Source of the DNA: Psoroptes ovis | Lineage: Eukaryota; Arthropoda; Arachnida; Sarcoptiformes; Psoroptidae | Length of the DNA stretch: 64,000 nucleotides | Reading direction: 5' to 3' | Assembly: GCA_002943765.1 (NCBI GenBank) | Contig: PQWQ01000001.1 | Location: 2,825,501-2,889,500 of the forward strand | Shown here: positions 1 to 11,567 of the stretch, in pieces | Layout of the letters: each line of letters starts with the position of its first letter | Numbering within the stretch: position 1 is the first letter of the stretch | Notes under the pieces: generated by a model | The model's input: only the letters and a program-made list of their open reading frames with translations | Told to the model about the DNA's origin: nothing | Database searches by the model: none | Position numbers and translations under genes: made by a program

Positions 1-388
1 TCCATTTTTTCTTCATGTTTTGCGAATAGAAATAATATAATTTATTATTATATTCAAAACATATTTATCTTTTCATATTTTAAAATACAAAAAAATGTCA
101 AATATTTTTCAATAGCCAAAGGCCAAATTGATTTCCGTATTTTTCGTATTAGTAATGATAATGATAAATATTGATGAATAATGAATTGATACAAATACCC
201 TAGAAAAATAAAATATTAATTGTTAATCATTTGTTCATTTATTACCAATATCATTTTCACTTTTATTATTAGTTAATTCATTAAATGATTATAATAATAA
301 TCGAAATTTTGAAAATGATGAATAGTTTTAATTTGGGAAAAAAATTTGAAAAAAATCATTTTTATTTTATCGTTTTTTGAGATAGAAT
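1..388. other. AT-rich intergenic DNA
   Basis: No open frame with coding character and no recognisable RNA gene on either strand. The stretch is simple AT-rich sequence ending at the MITE that starts at 389. Confidence 0.6.
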
Positions 389-486
389 CAGCGCTTCTCA
401 ACCATTGTTACGCAGCAGTTCTGCGTTGCGTAATAGTTTGCAACCTTTTCCAATTTAAATGGGTGAAAAGAGGTTGAGAAGCACTG
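389..486. mobile_element. hAT-like MITE (98 bp, non-autonomous)
   Basis: The two ends are 15-base terminal inverted repeats. The left end reads CAGCGCTTCTCAACC and the right end, reverse-complemented, reads CAGTGCTTCTCAACC, so there is one mismatch. The CAG...TTCTCAACC terminus is the form typical of hAT-superfamily transposons. The interior (about 408-440) is GC-richer than the flanks and partly self-complementary around GTTACGCAGCAG / CTGCGTTGCGTAA. There is no coding capacity, so this is a MITE that would depend on a transposase elsewhere. The 8 bases on each side (GATAGAAT and AAGTACGC) do not match, so no target-site duplication is visible. The copy is either old or has slightly different ends. 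Confidence 0.6.
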
Positions 487-3400
487 AAGTACGCATACAA
501 ATGTATTGTATTCACGATATAATGTATTAAATATAAATTAAAATTGGGTGAAACAAAAATAAAATGGAATAGAATAAATACGGATGCCGAAACAATAAAA
601 AACAATGTTAGAAAAACAAATGAAAATATGGAAATGATAATACATTTCTAATGGTTTTTTAATGGCTTACTATGTTTTTTTGTTGAACATTTTCGTACTC
701 GCATATATGCAAGTTTATCTTTGAAATAATAGAAATTCATTTCTATTGTTATTATTATTAATATTACTAATGATAATTCTAATAAATTTCAAATATTTTT
801 AGTTTTAAGGCCTTTTTCTTAAACAAATACGAACATGAATCGCCATACAAAATATGAATAAACTTGATTTGAATTGATTTTGGTTGTTGGATATTGTCAT
901 TGATTCAAAATTTTGATATGATATTTTGCAGAGAAAAACATCCATTTCTATTTGATTATCATTATGACAAAAAGTTATGCATCAAGCCATGTGATTTCAT
1001 AGGAAATCAAACAAGATTAAAGAGGAATTTTTTTCAAGAATCGTTTTCTTTAATTAATTTTGCCACAAAAAAATCTCCTCCAACCCTCGATTCACCCATC
1101 TATGAATGAATTTTGAATGATTTCCATTATTTCAATCAATTTTTTTTTCCGTACTTTATTCTATTGTTCTCTTTGAGATACTCAAACAAATTTCACATGT
1201 ACACCTCATCATACGAACAAATTTCAACTGATATGAATTTTTTCACTTAGAAAATAGTAGAAAAAATTGATCAATTTTGAATAATTTTTCCATTTTTATA
1301 AATGGGAAAATTATTATTGTTATTTGAAATGAATTAAATGAAATGCGAAATGCCAAAAAAATGGAATAAAATTCATTCATAAGTGGAAAATGAATGATGA
1401 ACATAGAACATTAAATGAATGAAATTGAATTGAGAATGAGTTTGAGAAAAAATTTGTAAAAGAATGAGAGTATTGAAGAATCTTCATTCGACCGTATAAA
1501 CAACAAAAATAATAAGAATAATAAATGAATGATAATAAAATGCAAAATACATCATCATCATCGTAATTATAGACATTTCGAAATAACTAATTTGAATGTG
1601 TTAAATTTATTTTATCTTTATACATAAATTCAACATTTGATCAAATGTAAAATGCAAAGTGGAGTGGAAAAAATTATTATTCAGTGTATACATGTCTAAA
1701 ATGTTTAGTGGTGGCGGTGGGCATCACACACTATTGGTACATCATAGTCAGTAAAGGTCCAAGCCTTATTCTAGGGGGATGATGACTTTAAGATGTGAAT
1801 AATGAATGAAAATAATTTTCACACTCGCACAAATTTAAATAATCATTAATTTAAATTAGATTTTTTTCAAACCTCTATTCCCCTTCTAATAATAGAGGTA
1901 AATGAACAAATAAAAAAATTAGATTATTATTATTATTATTATTATCAGTGTATTTAATATTATCGATGAAATTATTGTTGAAAATGCTCTAAATTCAATA
2001 ATAAATTAAATTCACATTGATCAAGATGCTACTGCATGAATATGAATGAATGAATGAAGCAAAACAACAACAACAAAATATAATAATAATGATGATAGCA
2101 ATAAAAGATCAAGTTTTAAGTCAATTAATAATGTTAATAATGATAATAATATCTTAAGATTAGTAAAGTTGGCTTTGAATACAAGTAATTCTTGAATATA
2201 TTCTCGGAATTTTAAGGAATTTCTATCCTTGAATTCAAAGTTCTATAAAATTGATGAATATTGAAATGAATTTAAATTCATTTTTTATTCATCGCAAAAT
2301 ATGAATTTAAATATAAATATTTGAATTTTTAAATCCCATTGCTTTATGAAAAAAAAACGATTTTTCAAACAATCATGAATTTTTTGGGCCAAAAGTTTTC
2401 TTAATTTCATATTTTCGTAATTCTTGGGATATTTTTTGTTTTTTCCTACAAATTGAATGATTCAATGAATGAATTATTACATTTTTAAATTCATGTGACA
2501 ACTCAATTTTTGTAAATTGTTGTAATCATAAGAAAAAATGACGAATATTTCTTATATTTTCTGGGGAAATATTCCGAATTATAAATCATATTTGAAATCA
2601 TATGAAAATTTTACTCAACAAAAATCTATTGAACTTTTTTGTCTATTTATAATAAATGTATTCATTCGATTAATTCGAATAAGAAAATTGAGCAAAGCAA
2701 AAAATACACAAGATAGGAGGAATACGATTCATATATTATCAGCATCATTGAATAAAATGGGAGGAAAAATAATAATAAAGAAAAAAAATCTTAGACAAAT
2801 ATGTTTAATGTTGCGTGTCATCATCATCATCATTATTATCAACAAGAATAAAGTAATAGAATGCAGTTATTCTGGTACACATTTTACTTCTAAGATATTT
2901 GTTGTTTTTGTTGATAATGATTAAGGATGATCTTATAGACAAACATGAAAAAATTCCAATGATCAAAAATTCAAAGACAATTTTCCAATTTAGAATAAAC
3001 TCAAAAAAAGAATAATGAAAGAATATAAGAATAATCAGTAAGACTATTATAATTTGCGTCGAGATAAACAAAGATAATTTGAAAATATTCACACTGATTG
3101 CATAAGGACATGTGAAATTGAATTTTTTTTTTGATTACATCTTTTGATTGATTTCAAAGTTAATTTTGTGAAAAACTAAAAAAATTCCGATCATAATGTA
3201 TTTGGACTAAACAAAAACGATTCATTTCTTATACGATTCTGTATGCAAAATTACAATTTCTAAAAAAAAAAAAAATACAATGTAATAACATGTATAAAGT
3301 GTTCAAAAATGAAATTCTTTGCAAATTTTTGATTAATTTAACATTCCATCAAAGAGAATGAATATTTTCATCATTTGAGTTAAGGTTTTTTGGGATGTTC

Positions 3401-3858
3401 ATAAATGTATGCTGGATATTTTTTGCATTGTGGTTTTATAGAGTGATTTCTCAACAATTTGGCAATTCAACAACATTTTTCGCTCAGATAAGCCGCGAAA
3501 TTCGTTCGGGCCAAAACTAAGGCTATTATCATAATGAATTGTAACAATTTTGTTTGGTATAATTTAAATAAGACTGCTTTTAATTAACTGATTAAAATTT
3601 TATATTTGTTTTTGTTTAGGCAAATATTACAATAATTTAATTATCATTAAGTACAGTTTGTGTATATTCGTTAAATAATAAATAATTTAGAATCATGAAG
3701 CCAAGGTTGTAATTTAAAATTTTTGGGAAAATATTCATTTTATAGGCAACATAGAGCCATCTAACGATGATTTTTTTCTTTTTTTTGAATTCAAAAAGAT
3801 CACAACACATGGCTTGTTTATTTATTAATTTTGAGTTGGTTAAAAAAATTGAAAGAAT
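487..3858. other. Intergenic region, no supported gene
   Basis: About 3.4 kb of AT-rich DNA. Open frames on both strands near 0.9-1.1 and 2.5-3.1 kb are Asn/Ile/Lys/Phe-rich, contain no family signature, and look like chance frames in AT-rich sequence. A (TTA)n run lies at 1923-1945. A slightly GC-richer patch near 3479-3515 has no identity I can recognise. The promoter of the cyclin-Q gene should lie in the last few hundred bases, but no clear TATA box or initiator is visible. Confidence 0.5.
1923..1945. repeat. (TTA)n microsatellite
   Basis: Uninterrupted ATT/TTA triplet run of about 23 bases in intergenic DNA. Confidence 0.9.
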
Positions 3859-4689
3859 ATGGCAGCAATTACTAAACATTTTGATCACAAAAAAGCTATA
3901 GATTTATCGGTAAAATCTGGAACACATTTGCATTTACACGCTGATACCATTTGTACTGCTTGTTATTATTTACATAAATTTAATGAATTTTTGATCAAAA
4001 ATTTATCTGGAAGTGATGAAAATAATGAATGCAACTATGATTTAGGTGTTGTTGTTTCGACATCATTATACATAGGTAATTTTCACGATAATTTGAATTT
4101 TTTAAACAATTTAATCATTTTTTTTCAATTTATCATTGATTTAGCAACGAAAACAAATGAAAATCATACACAACTATCGGAATTGATATCATCTGTTCAT
4201 TTTCATTTGAAGAATTTCGACAAAATCGATCAAATCAATTATGAACAAACATATCAATTGCTACCTAAAAATTTTAATTATTGGAAATTACGTGATTCAA
4301 TCACATATTTCGAATTATTATTATTACGCATTGTAAATTTTAAACTTATCATTGATTTACCGCATAAATATTTGATTTTCTATTTGAAAACATTAAACAA
4401 TTGGATTGATGATGATGAAAATTTCGAAAAAATTTTCACGTTTTCATGGTCAATCATGAATGATTATCTTTGTTATCACACTGAATCATTTGAATGGTCA
4501 TCGAAACATATCGCATTGGCGATTATTGAATTAGCAATCGAAAAATTGTGTCCTAACATGAAAAAATTGCTACAAATTGATGCTAAAACCAGAAAATCGC
4601 AAATATGGTACAAGAATTTTGATGAAAACGTTAGACGAACAACAATCGATAATATAATTGTACAAATAAAAGAAATTGACATGAGTTAA
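3859..4689 (+). CDS. CCNQ: Cyclin-Q (FAM58A-like), partner of CDK10
   Basis: A 276-residue single-exon protein recognised as cyclin-Q, which in animals binds and activates CDK10. The match is strongest at residues about 139-185: WKLRDSITYFELLLLRIV and LPHKYLIFYLKTLNNW follow the family pattern (F/Y)WELRDS(I)..CELL.LR then HPHKYLL.YL..L.NW. The end, residues about 252-273 (W..NFDE..R.TIDNIIVQIKEID), matches the conserved family C-terminus. The N-terminal ATACTIYHKF-like cyclin-box helix is present as TICTACYYLHKFNEFL. The family's AGKVEE block after it is replaced by IGNFHDN, followed by about 25 extra Asn/Phe-rich residues, so the box is diverged. The start is the first ATG of the open frame. 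Length exceeds the vertebrate protein (about 250). No intron is needed. Identity is confident; retained CDK10 activation is inference. Confidence 0.88.
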   Translation: MAAITKHFDHKKAIDLSVKSGTHLHLHADTICTACYYLHKFNEFLIKNLSGSDENNECNYDLGVVVSTSLYIGNFHDNLNFLNNLIIFFQFIIDLATKTNENHTQLSELISSVHFHLKNFDKIDQINYEQTYQLLPKNFNYWKLRDSITYFELLLLRIVNFKLIIDLPHKYLIFYLKTLNNWIDDDENFEKIFTFSWSIMNDYLCYHTESFEWSSKHIALAIIELAIEKLCPNMKKLLQIDAKTRKSQIWYKNFDENVRRTTIDNIIVQIKEIDMS

Positions 4690-5996
4690 GATAACAAAAA
4701 GTTAAGATATTCAAAATATATAGAGTAAATACCACCTATCTGAGCAAATCCAGTGCCGAGTGATGTATTCGAATGGGGATCGATGTAAATCTCGAAGATC
4801 CTAGTATGAATAATCGAGATGATGATGATGATCACAGATGAATCCAAAACAGTGATAAATTCATGAAAATTCACATTTAAAAACGAACCACTAATTATCC
4901 ATTGTTAATAATTGTATATTTTCGAAAAATTTTTACAGCTAAATATGTAAAGAAAAATTCATGACGGTAATCGATGAAATATCAAATCATATCCAACAAC
5001 TTCGAAATTGAATCATTAATAGTATTCACAATGTTACAAATTAAATCAAACAATCTCGAAATTAAATCGTAGATATTTTTCACAATGTCACAGTTTAAAA
5101 TTGAAAATTTAAAATCAATAAATCATAATATAAACATTAATTTGATGAATATTTAATTCATTTCAATTAATTAAATCATTGTTTCTAAGAGAATAAATTA
5201 TCAAAAAATGATTCCAAAAAAGAAAATAAATTTCGAAACAAAACGAATTTCTAAAACAAAGGAATTTGAAGTTGAGATTCAATAGCAAAATAGAAAATGC
5301 AAAGACAATGAGCCGTACTAATCAGAAAAAAGTTAGAATTTTAGAATTTATATAAAATTTTATTTTACAATAAAAAGGAAATTTATTTATTCAAATCTAA
5401 ATTAAAAATCAATAACGTATAAATTTTTTTGATGTTTATTAATGATTAATATGAATATTTAAAAGATATGTGCAAAAAATTTTTTTGCAGGACGGCAGGA
5501 TTGAAACTCGTATATTTTTGTTTGTGATTATTCAAAATCAAAATTTGTTAGAAAAAATATCTTATCAAATAAATAGAATTATGTGTATCTATATGAATAT
5601 TTATTTATATCATTTTTCCATAATGATCAATAATAATGATGAGGGTGGTGCATTCAAAATTAATAATGATTGTAATGATCATTATATGTGAATTATAAAT
5701 TAATCGCCTAATGATTCGTGGTTATGATGATGATGATGATGATCATGAATATAGTTTCATTTTTTTCCGAACTGAAAATTTTAATTCATCATGAATAATC
5801 GTAATCGTGTTAATAATAATTTCCCGATATATATGAAGCTAAATGAATGATGCCCAAACGATAATCAATACCAATACGATCAATATGATTGCTATGTAAA
5901 TTTTGCACTGCGAAAAATTGAATATGATAGAATAAATTATTAATGAATTTTTTTAAGTTGTGAATTGAAATTAAATTTGACAAAATTCAATATTTT
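4690..5996. other. Convergent 3' intergenic region
   Basis: Lies between the 3' ends of the cyclin-Q gene (+) and the syntaxin paralog (-). It holds 3' UTR sequence and AT-rich filler. A patch at about 4733-4805 is clearly GC-richer than its surroundings (about 45 percent), but it reads as no recognisable protein exon and does not fold as a tRNA by inspection. The open frame at 5470-5691 (+) has no family features. Confidence 0.45.
5117..5122 (+). terminator. Possible polyadenylation signal of cyclin-Q
   Basis: AATAAA hexamer 428 bases after the cyclin-Q stop codon. Hexamers are common by chance in such AT-rich DNA, so the assignment is weak. Confidence 0.25.
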
Positions 5997-7452
5997 TCAT
6001 TTTTTAAAATTTACAACCAACACGCCGATTATGATTGCAATTATGACAAAAATAATGATAATAATTATAATTTTTTTCTGCCGATTCGGGAAAATGTTTG
6101 ATATTATTGAAAAAAATATTTTTCATGCAAAATCGAGGTGAAAATTAAATTGATAGGTGCAAACACAAAGTTCATGCAATGTAATCAAAAGGTAAATTGG
6201 GGTATTCATGCAAATAAATAAATGAATAAATAATTAAAAAGTTGAATGGTAATTTTTGAATCGTGCAATTATTTTCAGGGAAATGATTAATATTTTTCAG
6301 ATTTCAAAATGACAATGAAATAATAATAAATACCTTTCGAGCTTTTGTTTGATATTCTACCGCTTGTTTAGTTTGTTCACGAGCTTTTTCAACATAATCA
6401 TGCGTTGCTAGTACTTGAGTTTCAATACGATTAATCATTTCTCCTTGATTTTCAACTAATGTCGCCATATCGACAAACATTTCATGTAATTCACGGATAC
6501 TTTTTTCAATTTTCATTATATCTTCATGTCTAGATTGTATTTGTTCTAATTGTTCACGTGCTTCACGTGTTTCAGTTAAAAGCTGATTGATGTTGAAAAA
6601 TAGAATTTTATCAATTTTGGACTGAGCTTAAAATTCTTATACATACACCTTGTATAAATATTTCGGAAGAGGGATTTTCAAGTATTTTATCCAATTCTTC
6701 ATTATCAAATTCTTGATTTGCTGTTGATTGAAAAGTATTGTTAGATAAATTCATAGGATCAAATGATGATAATCATACGTACTGATTGCAATTTGTCGTC
6801 GTAATAATTCCTTTGTTTTTGTACGAAATTCTACCTGCTCATAATTGTATGAATTTATGGCATCTAATAATTTTTGTCTCAAAGTTTGATATTGTATTTT
6901 GCGCATACGATATGCAGCTGAATTTGGATCACTTTGTTCGGTCAAATCATGTTCCACGGCTGAAAATAGATGAAATTAGAATTAATTTGAAATATTAGCA
7001 GAATTAAAAGGAATGTGACAAACATTTGAGATTTTCTTTTGTTTTCTTCGATAACATCTTGAAATTAATATTTATATCGTCTAAAACTTTTTTCGTTTCT
7101 ATTTGAATTTGAAATAATAAGAATTAATTTGTAATGGATCGGAAATAATAATCTAATTCGAACAAACTTTGATCTGGTTTTGCAGATGATAACATTATTG
7201 AATGATGATCTTTCATTTCTTTTATTAAACTTTCCATTTCTTCTGTAACTTGACGTATATTTTCAACTTTTTCGATGAATTTTTCCGTATCCATCGACGA
7301 AATAATAACTGTACATTGTTCATTTTCATCATCGGAATTCAATCCGGCTCGCTAAATGTATGAAAAAAACAATCAATATCACAATTAAACATTTTAAATT
7401 ATTTTATTAAAAAAATTACCTTTCGAAATTCTGCTAGACGATCTCTTACCAT
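5997..7452 (-). CDS. Syntaxin-1 paralog, diverged tandem duplicate
   Basis: A 290-residue Qa-SNARE of the syntaxin-1 family in seven exons: 7452-7420, 7351-7168, 7098-7024, 6959-6783, 6720-6647, 6582-6334 and 6077-5997. All have GT/AG borders and phases that join (873 bases). It starts MVRDRLAEF, a variant of the MTKDRLA start of syntaxin 1A. An Habc-type N-terminal helical region (residues about 25-150) follows, then a SNARE motif at about 190-260 with the zero-layer glutamine in LVENQGEMINRIE. A C-terminal anchor (KK followed by a long Ile/Val run) ends the protein. The neighbour at 11.6-13.0 kb on the same strand is the canonical Syx1A, and the two share intron positions, so this is a tandem duplicate. 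The N-terminal region and linker are much more diverged than the SNARE motif. No stop or frameshift is seen, so it is probably expressed. A specialised fusion role is inference. Confidence 0.9.
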
Positions 7453-10400
7453 TTTTATGAAACGAATATTATCACAATTAATAGTCAAAAAATAAGGCGA
7501 ATATATTAAATAAGCGGGAAATCTTCAATCAAAACAAAAATATCAAACGATAACGAAATTCAATACAGATTTAAAACATTTATATCAGTAATAATAATAA
7601 ACATTATCAAATGATGATTGGTTGAATCATTAAATTACTCAAATTATTGATAATCAATTTTTAATTGACAATTAAAAGAAATGTATGATCAATTGTTTCG
7701 ACTCAAAATTTTTATATTTTCAAAAATATGTTGATCGCTATTTGCTCAATAATAATATACTGTAATTTGAAAATAAAACAATCAAAACATTGGGAAAATC
7801 AGAAAAAAACCGATCTGTATTTATTCCGAAGATAACTACCAACAAGTTGTTGTCGTTGCCGTGTTGCTGTTGATCAGCTGATTTATGCTTTTTCAATGTG
7901 AAAATACATTTATGAACATGTATTTGTGATTATAATTTACAGCAATTTACTATTGTAATTTGCATAAATTACTGAAATATTGTTCAAAATTTTGTGAGAA
8001 AATAAATCATAAAAAGATTTGCTGAAAAATGAGTAATTTGTTTTAAAAGAAAAAATTTCAACCATTTCACAGCTCAGAACAAGAAATTCTCGTTTTTTAA
8101 TTTTCGGTTCACATTAAGCTAATCCCAAATGTCACTCGGGCAACATGACTCTTCGGCTTCAGTAAACACGACAGCTGAAATGATGAATTTTCAAAAATAA
8201 AAAATTTCAAGATTGTCAAGTGGCAAACAGAAAATATCGAGGATGTTTTCAACATTACGATTTCTCACCATAAGATGGCTGCATCTTTGAATTTTTTTAC
8301 ATTTAAAAAAATTTGGCGCTAATTTCTCATAAACATGAACGATGTATTCAAATATCTCAAAATATCCATCAAACCTTCATCACTACTAACCAAACACTTT
8401 AACCTACACAGACAAACACCATTGATAAGGCGGGAAACCAATAGAATTTTGGGAGAATTCTTTCTATCAATTTTATTCATTTTAATTCAATTTATTTCTT
8501 TCTCCTAAATAAAACGATAATAACATTGAAAAAACATTTTCGGAAATTATAATTATTATTACTATTATTATTCATTGTTTATTCTCATTTAACATGGGAC
8601 CATGTTTCTTTGCGTGTGTTGGTGTGTGTTGGAGTCTATTTATTTGGTCTATTTATTCATAATTTTATTTGATTCTATTTTTTCAATATTTCAAAATTTA
8701 ATTTTTAATTCATATTTTCTATTTGCTATTACTGTTATTGTTTCAAAAAAATTTTGTGTAGGTGCCATGATGATTGTTGTTATTATTACTATTCAATCTA
8801 AAAATAAATAACACATGACATTTCCACATATATTTTGTCTCTTATTTCTGGATTATTATTCTTTTTATACAATTCTGAATTTTCTTCCTAAATTTAATCT
8901 AGAATTAGTTGCAGCGAAAAAGGGAAATTTGAATGAAATTATGACATTTTAAACATCTTTGTAATAATTACTATTGATTTTAGTTCGAATAATATTAATT
9001 TTTTTTCACAAAAAAACTATCTGATTAATTAATTCAAATATTCATACCTTATTGTGGATTTTGCGATCAGAAAAAACCGAATAATGATGACTATGAATTC
9101 ATATTTTAATGAATGGAAAAATGAATCACTTTCAATGTAATTATCTATGATTTAATAATAACAATGATAAAGATGGATCAAAATTGAAAATTATAATTTT
9201 TTTTATTATAATAATTCATTTTCAAAATAGGAAATGATCATTATTATTATTATGTTAATAATGTTTCTTACAAATACAATTTATAATTAATTTTTGTACG
9301 CAAATTAATTAATCGAAATTTTCAATAGAACAAAAACAATTTGACAATCGAATATGTATGTATTGCGTGTGTATGTGTTTGTATGCAAATATATTTAATG
9401 TATCATTTAAAATCAAACATCTCAAACAAATTAATGGAAACAAAAAGAAAAAAAAATCAAATTTTCAATCACAATCTTTAATTATTCAAAATTTAAAATT
9501 TGAATAATAATAATAATTATCATTTGACAAATTATTATCATTACTCGCAATATTATTGTTATAATTATTATTATCATTAAATCGAATCAATTTCATACAA
9601 ATTATGTAATAGTATCAATTGAATTAATAAAATTAATCATATTTCTAATTATCATTATTCTAATTATTGTTATCGTTATTTGATTTCAAGATAAGGAAAA
9701 AACAAATCTTACAATTGAAAAATCATCATATTAAATAATCAATAAACTTACAAATTCGATAATGGATGCTATTAATGATTGAATATTTAGGAAAAAAAAA
9801 TTTTCTTATGAATATTTTCCAATAGTGTTGATTATGTTCACGTATTCATTTTATACAAATTTTATCATAGTGTATAGTTTACATTTGTGTGTGTGTGTGT
9901 GTGTGTTTGTATGTGCAAAAATATGAAAAAAAAGGTAATGTTGATGATGATTTATAATTTATAAATGATATATGGCATATAATATATGATATATAACACA
10001 CTCACGCCTGAATACACACACGCAAACACGATCGCCAATTATCAGCAAAAATTATTATTATATAATAATCAATTATACTTAATAACAATCCAATAATAAT
10101 TATAATAATTGACTGCATTAATAATTCAATGAGCACTGAAATAAAATTACAAAAACAAATATCTTTTTTTTTTAAATTAAATTATATAAATTCATTGAAT
10201 AATTGTGATTTGAGATCAAATAAAATACAAAATAGTTATAATATTAGGAGATGATCAAAGAACAATGTAAAACAACAAAATAAATGAATGTATGTGCATG
10301 GTATGCGTGTGTGTGTGCATTTTGTTTGTGTGCGAATGTTGGAATTTTGTCGGATGATGATTTGTGTATAATGTAAAAAATTTTTCAACTGATTTTATGT

Positions 10401-11567
10401 GTGATTAAGTACAAAAAAAACTTGAAATTGATGAAATGATTTTTTTTTGTTTGAATAATGAAAATTAATTGTCGTCTTGTGCTTGAAAAAAAAAATCAAT
10501 GATACATTCGATGATGAGAAGAAGAATTAGAATACAATACGATGCTATTATGTATTTGAGATTTCAATTGTCATGTTCATGATTATTTCAATTAATTTAA
10601 GCTAAAAAATTTACAAACAATTTAAATTATATTATTATTATCATTATTTCATTCAGCACATTTTTATTTCGATTTCAAATTTGATTTTAAATGATTTCAT
10701 TTCATTTCATATTGTTTAATATATAAACAAAATATTTTTCTTTATTTTTGATAGTACAAACACAAACACATTTGATAATTTTTTTTCTGATAAAATAACA
10801 ATCATATGCAAATTACATAAAAATGTAACAAAATACACAATACATACACACACACACATACACACGCAAGCACTAATGTTAATATTTATATGTGATAAAA
10901 TAAACAAAAAAAAAATTAAAATAAATAATGATTTGAAGAGAAAAAATCAATCAAAATAATTGAAACAAATAAACAAACAAACATTGCACAATAAATCAAT
11001 GAATAAATGAATGAAATGAAATAAATAAAATTAAAGAATTACTTATGGATTGAAACATTAATGAATGATTATTGTATTCTCATTTGCTGTGAATATGTCA
11101 TTATTGAAACTAAAATGGATTGAAAAAAATTTACGAATTACAACAATTCTTAAAACAATGAAAAAATTATTTTTCTATCGTTTTTCTTTGAAGAAAAAAC
11201 TTTTGAATTTGATAAATAATGATTTGATTTATATTATAAATATTTATATGATTTGATTGTATTTTGAATCAATGTTTGGAATCAATTCTTTTTTCGGATG
11301 AATCAAAATTTCGATTATCTTCTTCAAATCTAACATATTTTTTTTTTTCATTTCATTATAACGATGAGATGCGAATTTCAAAAACAAAATTTCAATAATT
11401 TTTATAATTATTCGTAACATTTTCTTATAATAACACTTTACATATTGGTTGTTTCATTGCGGTCGTTGGTCGTTGTTGTTGCTCTAATATTGATTAACAC
11501 GAACAAACAAATGATGATTGAAGAGAGAAAAAAAAATTATTTTTGATATTTTTATCAATTTCGAAGA
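7453..11567. other. Region between the two syntaxin genes
   Basis: About 4.1 kb. It contains the presumed promoter and 5' UTR of the syntaxin paralog and the 3' UTR of Syx1A. A GC-richer block at about 8100-8460 carries several short ATG-initiated frames on the plus strand (see findings). (GT)n/(AC)n runs lie at 9886-9906 and about 10843-10858. The 63-74-residue open frames here are low-complexity and rejected as genes. Confidence 0.45.
9886..9906. repeat. (TG)n microsatellite
   Basis: About ten TG units in intergenic DNA downstream of Syx1A. Confidence 0.9.

Noticed and set aside
2538..2924. 128-residue plus-strand open frame
   Set aside because: Ile/Lys/Asn-rich, low-complexity, contains (CAT)n-derived Ile runs, and has no family features. 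It is overlapped by an equally featureless minus-strand frame.
4733..4805. tRNA gene candidate
   Set aside because: It contains TTCGAAT like a T-loop, but the flanking bases do not pair into a T-stem on either strand, and no acceptor stem forms.
9841..10907. CRISPR-like or functional tandem array
   Set aside because: The repeats are plain (GT)n/(AC)n microsatellites without spacers.
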